Shown here: positions 45,147 to 54,931 of the stretch, one piece after another
Position numbering within the stretch: position 1 is the stretch's first letter
Layout: every line of letters begins with the position of its first letter
Position numbers and translations under genes: made by a program
NCBI GenBank assembly: GCA_001599295.1
Contig: BCGN01000002.1
Location: 124,001-188,000, forward strand
Reading direction: 5' to 3'
Length of the DNA stretch: 64,000 bases
Origin: Sporopachydermia quercuum
Taxonomy: Eukaryota > Ascomycota > Sporopachydermiomycetes > Sporopachydermiales > Sporopachydermiaceae
Notes under the pieces: model-generated
Told to the model about the DNA's origin: nothing
The model's database searches: none
What the model saw: the letters and a program-made list of their open reading frames with translations, nothing else

Positions 45147-47603
45147 TTAATTATAACCCCTCTTCAACCGATTAACTTCTTCCTGCAATGCCCGTAAATC
45201 GGACAAAATGTCTACCGAGTTTACAGGTTTATCCGAATTTAGGTTACCTAACTCCGAATTAATCACCGGACTTCCTCTTTCAGCTTTCAGAGCATCAATG
45301 TCGGCCTTTAAACTTTGTAAATCAACCATAACCTCTGAGTTGGACAACTGTGTCGGAAGCGGCGGCGGAGGTGGGGGCTGGGCCAATGGGACTGCGGAGC
45401 CGACTCCAACAGATTGTGCACGTTCAGTGCGAATATTTGGCACGGGTGAATTTATCGATCTCGGAACAGGAGGAAGGGGCGGAACAGGTGGAACGGTTCT
45501 CGGAATAAATGGTGCATCCATGCTGGAAACTGTCATTCTTCTCGGGGGTGGGGGCGGGGGGAATCTTACTGGTTCCACATTTGTTTCTTGTACATGTTCA
45601 TCGCCTCGGTAAGCATCTGAAACGGATTTCGAGCGGTTAGATCTTCGCGATTTTGGTGGTGCTGGGGGGGGAGGCGGAGACTTTGNAGCTCGGGACGGAA
45701 CCGGAGGCGGAACCGGAGGCTGAGGTATCATTGCATCTGAGTTATTACCAGTATCAGAAATACTTTGTACGACCGGAACTTCTCTCGGAACTAGAACCGG
45801 AGGCGGAACTGGAGCTGGAGTCAAAGTTGGAGTCGGGGTTCGGGAATTACCATAACTGGAACCAGAGATGTTTGTAATTGAGTCGCTTGATCCGTCGTTT
45901 AGGAAGAACTCGGGATTGATGTTTTGTGGTACACCATTCTGTAGCATGCTATCAATATTAACATTTCTGAAATGATTAATCGATGTGTCTAAATCTTTTA
46001 GTTCTTCTTCCACAATTTCATCGGCATCGGCATCGGCAGCGGCATTGGACCTTGGAACGGAATTGAATGGTTCCGTGACAGTGACGGATACTCTCGGAGG
46101 AGATGTCAGAGGATTGTACGTGTATGCTACCCTATTGTTGCCCACTTGGCTATGCAGCAATTGGTTCATTGGCACTTTTGTGATATCCGCTTTGACAAAA
46201 TTCGGAGCAATGTTAGATTGATCCGCGTTTTCTCCAGTTTCTATTTCCGCTACCGCTTCCGTTTCGTTAATGAAATCTGTGGTTCCATCATCAAAAGAAC
46301 ATTCCTCGGCAAATCTCACACTACGCTTCCGGGAACTTCTATCTTCTTCCGGAACAGCGTCCTCTTCCGATTCCGTATTCGAGCCTTGTTTGGCCAGTTC
46401 AATTGAACTTACAGACCGCGAAGGTTGCAACGGCTCGAACCGGTTCAACGGATTCAACGGATCGTTCTTTGGTAAATGGCCAGTCAACAGAAAGCTCGTG
46501 AAGCCGTCGATATCTAGTTTTGACTGTGGATCCTCCGAGGTTGACAAGCCTCTGCTCTTCCGACGATTCAGAATCGATTTAGGTTTCGGTATCGGAGCGG
46601 GCTCCAGCAAAAGTTTTTCGTCTATGGGTTTCCCGTTTGAAGCATGAGAAACAAGCCGAAGAAAAGCATAAAAATTAGACGGATCAAGGAAATTTTCGGG
46701 AAATATAGATTTGATTTTTTCCTTGGTTTCCTGTGAAAGTCTAAAGTTTGCTACAAACTCCAACGCATCTTGCAAAGATATCAATTCCGTTTTCTTCCTC
46801 AGAAGTAAGTTTCGGTACCATCGAGAGTAAGTGTGGATTTCTTCTGCGCTCAATTGGTGGACTAATAGAGACGGAATGATCTTGTGGAGATGAGAATGCG
46901 GGAACCGAGAAGGACTTGATCGGCCGGAGATATCCGAAGGTGATGTAGTCTCTGAGGGTCCAGATTCAAGGTGAAAGGATGGTTTCGGAAGGTTTGAGTC
47001 GGAAAAGAAGCCAGAATGAATACTAGGCTTCAAGATGTTCAGATGATTCGAGCTTAGTCCGTGTTTTCCCGCTTCTGGTGCTACATCATTTCCGTTACTA
47101 TTATCAGTTTTGAACCCAACGATATCTTCTATAGATAGGAACCCTTTCCGTTTTCCTTCATGAATTCCGTCATTGTTTCCAAAACTAGGAAATTTACGGG
47201 ATAATCCGGTTGCGTCCAGCTCAGAACCAGAGCTCGTTTCCGGGCCGGAACTGTTATCGCCATTAATATCGGAGCTCTGTTCTACTGCTAAAAATTGACT
47301 GGGATCGGAAGGCGAGGACGTGGGGTTTCCGAAGGAAATTCTCGGAGGAGGGGGAAGCGATATATTAGATCCGCTATTACCAACACTATTTGTTCCGCTA
47401 TCAAGTCTGCTGTGATTTCCGTTATCTCCCAGTTGCGCCTGATACTGCTGGCTATTCATGCCATTGTCAGAAGAAGACCTTGAAATTTCCTGTCGAACTC
47501 CGAGAAATTGCCCCGAGTTCGGATGAGCCGTTCCATTAGTAATGGGAGCCGCCAACATTGCGGCGAACTCCGCTGCTCCGAGCTTTCCACCGGAACCGCT
47601 CAT
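45147..47603 (-). CDS. SCD5: Scd5-like clathrin/actin endocytosis protein
   Basis: 818 residues from the ATG at 47601-47603 (MSGSGGKLGAAEF); an in-frame ATG 38 codons upstream was rejected as it adds an unrelated hydrophobic stretch. The core at about 245-345 matches yeast Scd5: LSAEEIHTYSRWYRNLLLRK, FVANFRLSQETKEKIKSIF, FYAFLRLVSHA, APIPKPKSIL, then DIDGFTSFLLTG. A protein phosphatase-1 docking site RSVRFAEE (about residue 427) corresponds to KKVRFSEH in yeast. Long proline runs (PPPPPAPP, PPPPPPRR) and a short C-terminal coiled coil (DILSDLRALQEEVNRLKRG) matching the yeast end follow. Scd5 links Glc7 phosphatase with clathrin and actin patches and promotes coat disassembly in endocytosis. 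The polyproline regions here are richer than in yeast and could bind SH3 or profilin partners. Confidence 0.88.
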   Translation of the reverse strand: MSGSGGKLGAAEFAAMLAAPITNGTAHPNSGQFLGVRQEISRSSSDNGMNSQQYQAQLGDNGNHSRLDSGTNSVGNSGSNISLPPPPRISFGNPTSSPSDPSQFLAVEQSSDINGDNSSGPETSSGSELDATGLSRKFPSFGNNDGIHEGKRKGFLSIEDIVGFKTDNSNGNDVAPEAGKHGLSSNHLNILKPSIHSGFFSDSNLPKPSFHLESGPSETTSPSDISGRSSPSRFPHSHLHKIIPSLLVHQLSAEEIHTYSRWYRNLLLRKKTELISLQDALEFVANFRLSQETKEKIKSIFPENFLDPSNFYAFLRLVSHASNGKPIDEKLLLEPAPIPKPKSILNRRKSRGLSTSEDPQSKLDIDGFTSFLLTGHLPKNDPLNPLNRFEPLQPSRSVSSIELAKQGSNTESEEDAVPEEDRSSRKRSVRFAEECSFDDGTTDFINETEAVAEIETGENADQSNIAPNFVKADITKVPMNQLLHSQVGNNRVAYTYNPLTSPPRVSVTVTEPFNSVPRSNAAADADADEIVEEELKDLDTSINHFRNVNIDSMLQNGVPQNINPEFFLNDGSSDSITNISGSSYGNSRTPTPTLTPAPVPPPVLVPREVPVVQSISDTGNNSDAMIPQPPVPPPVPSRAXKSPPPPPAPPKSRRSNRSKSVSDAYRGDEHVQETNVEPVRFPPPPPPRRMTVSSMDAPFIPRTVPPVPPLPPVPRSINSPVPNIRTERAQSVGVGSAVPLAQPPPPPPLPTQLSNSEVMVDLQSLKADIDALKAERGSPVINSELGNLNSDKPVNSVDILSDLRALQEEVNRLKRGYN

Positions 47604-48674
47604 GATGCCTTTAGTATGAAAGAAATTAGGTTTTTCTGAAATCTCGGATTCTGATGTGATATGGGTATAGTAGCACTTAAGCCAAGTAAATGCGAATGCA
47701 GAACATACAGGAAGCACAAATGTCCGGAGCGGAAGAACTCGGGATTCAACGGAATCTTAATCAGTGTGTTGTTGTGTTTGCAATTGTTGAATTGTATTCC
47801 TATGATAAGAAGAACAAGAAAGTAACAATCGGATCAAGTCGAATTATCCCACTTCAGATCAATTCAGAGTCTAATTCCACGTTTCTCGGAATAGCACAAA
47901 ACTCCGGTTTTCCCGTTAAGCCATACAGCTTGTCTCTAGGCCTCAGGTCCGATTCTCACGTGAACTGCTCTTCTATCTACAAATAGAAACACTTAAACAG
48001 CTCCGACACCACAAACAGCACATCAAATCAAATGCTCAAAATGAGTCTGTAACGTCTAGAGTATTTCGATTTTTGATTTGTGTAGATAATGGAAGCTTTT
48101 GAAGGATCTGATAGGAAAAAAGGCAGTGAGAATGGATATATTTAGTGTCTTCATTAATTATATGAATATGTATATAATGTTAGAAGTGTTTGTGGTAATA
48201 ATGGTAAGAATAAAGTATGTACAAAAGCCTAAAGAAGTAATTTTTGATATGTTACCCGGATTGAAAAGAAGGGGGAATTACAGAAGATGGTATTAAAATA
48301 ATGAGAGGGAAGATAAAACTGGGACAACAATAATAAGTCAGGAAATTTATCTAGTAATACTATTATGGAGGGGGTAATTAAGTATTATCCAGTAATGATT
48401 TAATAATAAACATTTCTGTTTTGCCCAAATAATTCAATGTAATTGAAAGGTGCTCTCTTCTTTCACTATAAAGTAAGAAGCAGTTCAGGAGACCAGAAGA
48501 CAACTTTTGCAGTACATCCCATCTCGTCTCGTTTGCAGTCAGTACCACTTTACGCAGGAAAGGAAAATTACATATACAGATAAGAACAGTTCCGCTTTCT
48601 AGCTGGAAGGCGGCTCGGAAAATGGTGCGCCTACGGATAGTATCAGCCTATTTGGATATATTACACAACACAAA
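47604..48674. promoter_or_regulatory. Divergent intergenic region SCD5 / NSRP1
   Basis: About 1.1 kb. TCACGTGA at 47956-47963 is a Cbf1-type palindrome. A 98-codon open frame at 47690-47986 is not recognisable (see rejected items). No other gene seen. Confidence 0.4.
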
Positions 48675-49757
48675 ATGAAACCTTCAGGGTTTAGATTGAA
48701 CCTAAAGTCAAGTAAGAAAACGAAGAAGGCAGAGAGTAAACCCAAAACCAATGTTTTCGGTATAGACGTGGCTTNCGAAGCATTTCCGGAAGCTCTCGGA
48801 ACAGAAGCATTACATAAAACTGGCTCTGTGATCTCTGAGAACACAAATGCAAAGTTTTTAACCCTGAAATCAATTCGGACTTCTAATTCGGAGTCTCGAA
48901 ACCATTCTGCTGATTTGGAACATTTATCAGTCTTTGCTTATGACGAAAGTTATGACGCCATGAAAGCGGGTCAAATCCTCAAAGAGCAGAAAAAGATCGA
49001 GCAGGAAAAAGCAGGATCGAAGTATCTTGATAAGTTGTTGGAATCCCGAGCGCAGAGAAAGAAAGATCTGGAGCGAGCTCGGGATCGAAGGATTCAGAAG
49101 GAGAATGCTGGTAGTGATGCTCAGCTCAATGATACAGAAGTTTTTGTAACTTCGGCATATTACAAACAGTTAGAAGAGCAGGAGTTAGAAGAGGCGGAAG
49201 AACAGAAAAGGATTTCAGAGCTTTCAGAACGGAAAAAATTGACCGGATTAGGTAAGATATATGAACAGATACTGGAAAGCGAAGAAGATAATGGGAATAG
49301 TGATAATCCAATTACCGAGAGAGAAGCAGCTGATTACCTAAAGGAGAAAAAGGTTCGGGAAGAGGAGTTACTCAATCGGGCAACTGAAATTAATAAAGCC
49401 GAAGGTTACAATAAGGTTGAACTCAATGATGACGGCGAAATAGTAGATGAGGGACAGGTGTTATCGGTGGGGTTAAATGTATTTGCCAAACCGAAAGGTG
49501 CGGTAATTTCAAATTCAGACGAGGAGGTAGCGGATAAAATATCGGATAGTAAAGCGGGAACGATTTTGAATCAGCCGGACGATCGGATATCGGAAACGGA
49601 ACAATTTTTGCGAAGCTTACAGCAACCGAAAGAAGAACATAGAAATACCACTGTGTTTGGAACAAAAACTGAAAATAAAGCACAAGACCGCAAAAGGATA
49701 TTAATCGCAGCTCGGGAGAAATATTGGAAGCGGAAAAAAACAGAACGATTACAATGA
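48675..49757 (+). CDS. NSRP1-like (CCDC55, DUF2040) splicing-associated protein
   Basis: 360 residues. The segment from about 85 to 175 carries the DUF2040 pattern: SVFAYDESYDAMKAGQ, KYLDKLLESRAQRKKDLERA, RDRRIQKEN, and EVFVTSAYYKQLEEQELEEA, largely coiled coil. The rest is charged and predicted disordered, with a basic end (AAREKYWKRKKTERLQ). Nuclear speckle splicing regulatory protein 1 of animals influences alternative splice-site choice. Fungal relatives are poorly studied, and I know of no S. cerevisiae orthologue. Presence here fits a genome that keeps more introns. It ends 156 bases from the convergent MIP1 stop. One N lies at 48775. Confidence 0.82.
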   Translation: MKPSGFRLNLKSSKKTKKAESKPKTNVFGIDVAXEAFPEALGTEALHKTGSVISENTNAKFLTLKSIRTSNSESRNHSADLEHLSVFAYDESYDAMKAGQILKEQKKIEQEKAGSKYLDKLLESRAQRKKDLERARDRRIQKENAGSDAQLNDTEVFVTSAYYKQLEEQELEEAEEQKRISELSERKKLTGLGKIYEQILESEEDNGNSDNPITEREAADYLKEKKVREEELLNRATEINKAEGYNKVELNDDGEIVDEGQVLSVGLNVFAKPKGAVISNSDEEVADKISDSKAGTILNQPDDRISETEQFLRSLQQPKEEHRNTTVFGTKTENKAQDRKRILIAAREKYWKRKKTERLQ

Positions 49758-49913
49758 ATTACATAATAGGGTGTTGTTTTGGGTATGGTATATTATAATA
49801 CATATATTAATATTAGCATTGATTAGGCTTCATAAATTAATTAGGATGGTTCACCATGATTCATTAAACCTTGGTTTCTGGGTTCCGACAAATCCAGGAA
49901 AGTAGAACCAATT

Positions 49914-52900
49914 CTATCTGTAAATATTTAACAATTCTTCTTTCGTAAAGTCTTCAGCTACTTGAAGCGGGTCTTCGGCGAACCCTGAATTGTTCCTGAA
50001 CTCTATTCCATTCATAGGTACTCCCATGTCCAATTCCGATATATTTTCCGTAAATTTCTTATCATTTCCGCTACCCTGCAGCTTCTTATTATTGTAAGTC
50101 TTGCTTCTATGTTTATTTGTTTCTATAATCATATCTGTCTGTGGTATTCCGCTATCTGGTTCAAAACTCTCCATATTACTTCGGCAAATCCGTCCGTACT
50201 CAACTGGCTTTCCCTGCGTCAAATTTCGGTGCATTTGTCCGTACCAGGTCTCAATTTCCTGTATGCGATCTCCGGTTTGTTCCGTTTGAGCTTTCACAAA
50301 AGCCTCAAGATATAATTTCTCCTCATCCGACGAAAGCGGCTCCACAAACTTCTTACGAAGTTTGTACGGATACTCCATGAGCTTATCGTCAAACCCCATT
50401 TCTACGATTTTATCATCTAGCAACGGATCCGATTCCCGTTCCGCTTCGGCTTTCCATCTGGATTGTGTGTCGCTTTCCCTTTCTTCTCCCGGTTTTTTCC
50501 GAGATAGCAAATCTTGTATTGTCAAGGAAACCCCTGGTGGGATAGGATCAGGATTCGAAGGAGTAATACAATCCAAATACACTTCCTTCCGCAAAACTCT
50601 ATCTATGTCAATTGCTGAAAAAAAAGCACAACTTTGTGGAATATCATTAATCCCAACTTGTTCACAAAACAACGCTCGGGTCCACAGATTCGCAATTTGT
50701 AACGCCATGCTGGTTCTGTACTTATCCGCTTCCGAGCTGAAAAACCGAGCTTCGTCATGGACTGTTATGCACAGCCTAGTGTTTATGTGATACTTTTTGA
50801 TTAGGTAATCCATAGCTACTAGTAGTAAATGCAAATAATCTACGCCGGAAGATTGGATTGCCCAATTTACCCGGGAAGTTCCAAATTTGTTCCGATTAAG
50901 GTTTCGGGTTTGTAACGCTTCAGTTATCCCCGCGCCTAAGGCTGGAGTTTGTGGCTTTGGTGAAGCAGCTACCGCTTCTAATTTATTGAAAAGAATTGAT
51001 TCGGAACCGCCATGATAAAAATCGGGTTGTTTCCAGAACAAATCGGAATGAAATTTCTTGCCCTTTGTGGAAGAATAAAGCTTCGAAGCGGTGGAACTAA
51101 CCTCGGAATCAGATAGATTCGGATTGAACTGTTTTAGTAGCTGTCTGGCAAATCTCAGTCCTGCTCCGTATATGCGGCCATAGTTGAATATCTTGGCTTC
51201 ATTCCGAGAAATTCCCAGAAGCTCGGCTGTTTTAGAATGTAAATCAGTCTTCTCGGCTTTAGTTCCTTCTAGAGTCATCCATCCGATCGGAGATCCGCCA
51301 TGGATTCCGAATACCGAATCCCCGATAAGAGATGCTATCCATAATTCTTCCGAGTCGACGTCGGCTCCCACAAAGCAATATCCGGGCGGAGCTCGGATCA
51401 TGGCTTTTAGTTCCGATCCAATCCTATTCTTTTTGGAGTTTGAAGCGGTTAGCCATGTATTTTCGACTGCTCTTCGGGTAACTGTCCCCATGGGGATAAT
51501 ATTTGGGAGAATAATTCCGATCTTTTTCGGTTTATTTGCCAAATCAGTGCTTGAACTTTGCAACTTACTCTCATTGTCAACCTTGAACTTATTCTCTTCC
51601 TGAACTTCCACCACAAACTGACTCATAATCCTCTCCCGGGCCGAAACCCAATAAGAACACATAGTATTCATATCTAAAGCTTCCCTAGCTAACGGATACT
51701 CGGATGTGATTACATTCTTATCGAAATAAGGTTGGTATCCTTTAGCCATAACCGAGGTACACCTAGCGTTAATGCCGTCTTTGTGGGGAACTTTAACTAG
51801 GATAGAATTTTCGGGATTAAGTTCGGAATCGTAAGAGTTCGGAATTGGTTGATAAACATTAAACAGCTTTTCAGATAAGACCGGATCAAGATCAACGGGC
51901 AGAATTTTATAGTTTCGTGATTGATAATAAGGTTCATCTCGGATATGAATGACGAAACACCATCCGAATTCATCCGACCATAATAAAGGACGGGTGTTCC
52001 ATTGTAATTTTAATAACACCGGGGCAAGCCGAGATCTAACCGTGAGATTTAGATCCGAAAGTTGGGTTCTAGCCCCGGAAGAGAATAAACTTCGGTACCA
52101 ATTTGGGAATCCGGGAAGCTTTTGCCGAGCCACAGGAATAAGGTTTCCGTTCTTATCGGGGTTTTTCCGATATTTCACCGGGATGGTCGTCCAATCGAGT
52201 TGCATAAGCCATGGGTCGGAACGCCAGTTAAATTTCATTCCGGGATTTGGGCCATTTGAGCCATTTGTGGCAATTGAGTTATCATTACCTCCTTCTCCTT
52301 CTTTTGTTTCAATTCTCTCTTTGTCATTTCCGATTCCTTGGTCTCGCTTCCGCTTTTGCTTCTGCTTTTGATTGTCTGTTTCCCGGGTATCTTCTCCATT
52401 TTTCACAGGCTCTTCCGGTTTTTCCCGAAACTCAACCGCTTCAATCGCTAACGCTNTCAACCGATCAATAACTTCTTTCCGATGTTTTCCGTATAACTCT
52501 TCGGCAGACTTCACATATTTGTTCCATTTTTCATCTGTAGGAAGAAAACTCGAAGAGATATGCCGAAGCCCCGCAAAACTTACTGGATGCGGACATACTT
52601 GGAGAAACTTCGGAAGAACCTCCTTGAACACCAAATGGGTTAAATAAGTGTCATTAGCGCAATATGATACTAACTTATGGAATTCCTCGGGGAAGATCGC
52701 TCCGATATCTTCCTTTTCAAACTCTGATCGGAGAGATTTATCAGCATCTACCCCGCAATGTAATTTGGCCACATCGGCTAAATTATTTAATGCCGATTTC
52801 TCTACCCATGATCCATATTCCGAGCTTGACTCGGAATCATTTAAGTCCGATCCAAAAGTCGGCGAGTCATCTAAATGAGGGTTACCGAGTAATTCGCTTA

Positions 52901-53975
52901 ATCCGTCGGTCTTTGATTCTTTTAGGAAATCTGCTTTACTCTTTTGAGGTTTGGTAGCATCACTAGATTTCCGGACTTTATCCGATTTGGATTTTATCCA
53001 CATTGGCCGTTGACGGGAACACATACCAGAGACGGCAACATGTAAAGACATTGTGTCCAAAAACATAGCCTCTGAAAGTTTGAGGTTATATTCCGATTTC
53101 AGCCGAGCTCGGTCATAAGATACGTTATGTCCGACTAGAAGTCTCGGCTTCTCGAAAGTATCCAGTGGAATTAAGGTTTGCGGTATCTGCGGAGTCTGGG
53201 GGGTATTTTGAAAAATATCAGGTGAAACCCAAACATACCATGCCGCCGGAGAAGCCGCAGTTGCTATAACAGGATAAGGTGAAATCTTATACATAACCTC
53301 AGTATCAAACACTAATAATTCATCGGGAGGGTAGGGCACGGTCTCGGGAGCACACCCGGCTCTATATCGGGTCCATCCGGGTTGATAAATCCAGTCTTCA
53401 GAACTAGGTTTTGGGGGAAGATCTTGCTCGGCTAACGATTTCGCATACTGTAAATAAGGTTCCGCCGAGAATAAGCCAATCCTATGGAAGTGTTCGTCTA
53501 ACGACGATCCGAGGAGTTCCGGAGTCTTGAATGAGATCGGATCCGATATACATGTTTTCTTACCGAGAAGACCATTGTCGGCTAAAGCATTTTTTGAGAT
53601 TTGAATTAGCCGTTGGGAATGATCAGATAACACAGTCGGTGGTTGGGCTGTTGGGAACAGTTGCTTGTGAAGTTGGGAAGAAAGCAGTTGGATTCCGACT
53701 GGATTAATGCGGGGCGGCTCTATTGAATGTCCCGATTTGGATATGTCCGAAAACGCTGAGATTGTTTTGTGGCTGAATTCTCTAATCTGTATTGGGGCCA
53801 AATTAAGTAGTAGGACGTTATAAGTGTATGATGTATGGTAATAGTGATTGAGATAGTTTCTGGTACAAATCAGGTTCCGAGCAGGAATTCTGCCGGAACC
53901 AAAACCTGAACCCCCGCCTAAACACAAGACTATCCGAGCAGCGCTCCAGGAGTCTCCGATAATACGAAAAGCCAT
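49914..53975 (-). CDS. MIP1: Mitochondrial DNA polymerase gamma, catalytic subunit
   Basis: 1353 residues in one frame (yeast Mip1 has 1254). A basic N-terminus with Arg and Ser fits an import signal. The 3'-5' exonuclease motifs are Exo I LVFDTEVMYK (about residue 223), Exo II VGHNVSYDRARL (about 280) and Exo III YCANDTYLTHLVF (about 445). The family A polymerase motifs are A VGADVDSEELWIAS (about 870), B RNEAKIFNYGRIYGAG (about 925) and C CITVHDEARFF (about 1069). A C-terminal extension of about 270 residues follows the polymerase domain, as in other yeasts. It replicates and proofreads mitochondrial DNA as a single subunit in fungi. The linker at about 505-560 is Lys/Glu-rich and partly low in complexity; one N at 52456. 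Confidence 0.97.
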   Translation of the reverse strand: MAFRIIGDSWSAARIVLCLGGGSGFGSGRIPARNLICTRNYLNHYYHTSYTYNVLLLNLAPIQIREFSHKTISAFSDISKSGHSIEPPRINPVGIQLLSSQLHKQLFPTAQPPTVLSDHSQRLIQISKNALADNGLLGKKTCISDPISFKTPELLGSSLDEHFHRIGLFSAEPYLQYAKSLAEQDLPPKPSSEDWIYQPGWTRYRAGCAPETVPYPPDELLVFDTEVMYKISPYPVIATAASPAAWYVWVSPDIFQNTPQTPQIPQTLIPLDTFEKPRLLVGHNVSYDRARLKSEYNLKLSEAMFLDTMSLHVAVSGMCSRQRPMWIKSKSDKVRKSSDATKPQKSKADFLKESKTDGLSELLGNPHLDDSPTFGSDLNDSESSSEYGSWVEKSALNNLADVAKLHCGVDADKSLRSEFEKEDIGAIFPEEFHKLVSYCANDTYLTHLVFKEVLPKFLQVCPHPVSFAGLRHISSSFLPTDEKWNKYVKSAEELYGKHRKEVIDRLXALAIEAVEFREKPEEPVKNGEDTRETDNQKQKQKRKRDQGIGNDKERIETKEGEGGNDNSIATNGSNGPNPGMKFNWRSDPWLMQLDWTTIPVKYRKNPDKNGNLIPVARQKLPGFPNWYRSLFSSGARTQLSDLNLTVRSRLAPVLLKLQWNTRPLLWSDEFGWCFVIHIRDEPYYQSRNYKILPVDLDPVLSEKLFNVYQPIPNSYDSELNPENSILVKVPHKDGINARCTSVMAKGYQPYFDKNVITSEYPLAREALDMNTMCSYWVSARERIMSQFVVEVQEENKFKVDNESKLQSSSTDLANKPKKIGIILPNIIPMGTVTRRAVENTWLTASNSKKNRIGSELKAMIRAPPGYCFVGADVDSEELWIASLIGDSVFGIHGGSPIGWMTLEGTKAEKTDLHSKTAELLGISRNEAKIFNYGRIYGAGLRFARQLLKQFNPNLSDSEVSSTASKLYSSTKGKKFHSDLFWKQPDFYHGGSESILFNKLEAVAASPKPQTPALGAGITEALQTRNLNRNKFGTSRVNWAIQSSGVDYLHLLLVAMDYLIKKYHINTRLCITVHDEARFFSSEADKYRTSMALQIANLWTRALFCEQVGINDIPQSCAFFSAIDIDRVLRKEVYLDCITPSNPDPIPPGVSLTIQDLLSRKKPGEERESDTQSRWKAEAERESDPLLDDKIVEMGFDDKLMEYPYKLRKKFVEPLSSDEEKLYLEAFVKAQTEQTGDRIQEIETWYGQMHRNLTQGKPVEYGRICRSNMESFEPDSGIPQTDMIIETNKHRSKTYNNKKLQGSGNDKKFTENISELDMGVPMNGIEFRNNSGFAEDPLQVAEDFTKEELLNIYR

Positions 53976-54931
53976 ACGATTCGCTTGAATCTGCTCTGGA
54001 AATCCCGATCGTATGCACAGGTATTAAAATTTCAGTAGTACTGGAAAGTCATCACAAGTACAAAACTAGTTGGTGAGTCGAACAATTAGTCCAACTTTCG
54101 GGTTTGTGAAGTAATTTCGAAAGCCAGAACATTGCCGAAATAGTTTCCTACATTTTGGTCTGAAGCTATAAGAAGGACTGTGCAATTTTGTTGCCCTTAA
54201 GATTTATCTTCCGCATTTTGTGATTATTTTTCATACAGACTAAGAATTTTATATGATTACGTGATATGTATTGAATTAGTTATTGAAATAAATGATAACA
54301 TAATCAGAAAACATCTCGTTTTGACTTAGCAACTTTACACCTATACACCATCTGCCAACGCACTGTATTTTTGTAACGTCCCCTACCACAGAGAACTGAC
54401 CTAGTATTAAAGTTTGTGCGAAGTTTGAGTTCTGTGCAGCCATCCACTACAGCCACAAACATTTACCAGCAGGAGACACAAAGTTAACTTGCACTTACTG
54501 ACAACCAACAATCTAATCATCACCTTTCAACGAATGCTACATACATTTACTACACAATCTTCCGTTTTTACAACATCACGACATCAATCAAACGATCAAT
54601 TCCACTCAATTTATTATAGTTAATATATTTTAATAAGTTGTTCTTATAGTTATCATAATAAGAAGCGAATTAGCTGAATTTCCATTCAATTGATTGTTTC
54701 CTATTCATATTCATAGTATCAACAAAAGAAGTACCTAATTTTATAGGAAGCCATTGACTGATTAGTTAATTAATTGCTCACTCACTTTCTAGTACTACAC
54801 GATACTATATAAACCAATTGTGATCTCCAACTGGAATTTAAACAGTTTGATTGATTTTCACAGGCATCTTTCTCCTTTCTTGCTATTCAATTGCTTTGAA
54901 TTCAACTCAGAAAACACAACTCATAATAACA
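53976..54931. other. Divergent intergenic region MIP1 / VMA4
   Basis: About 1 kb between divergent genes, including the VMA4 TATA element listed separately. AT-rich; no further gene seen. Confidence 0.5.
54806..54813 (+). promoter_or_regulatory. TATA box candidate for VMA4
   Basis: TATATAAA, a full consensus match, lies about 120 bases upstream of the VMA4 ATG at 54932. Position and sequence are typical for a yeast promoter; activity is inferred. Confidence 0.5.

Noticed and set aside
47690-47986. 98-codon open frame upstream of SCD5
   Set aside because: No recognisable domain, composition like intergenic DNA, and it lies in the shared SCD5/NSRP1 promoter; chance is more likely.
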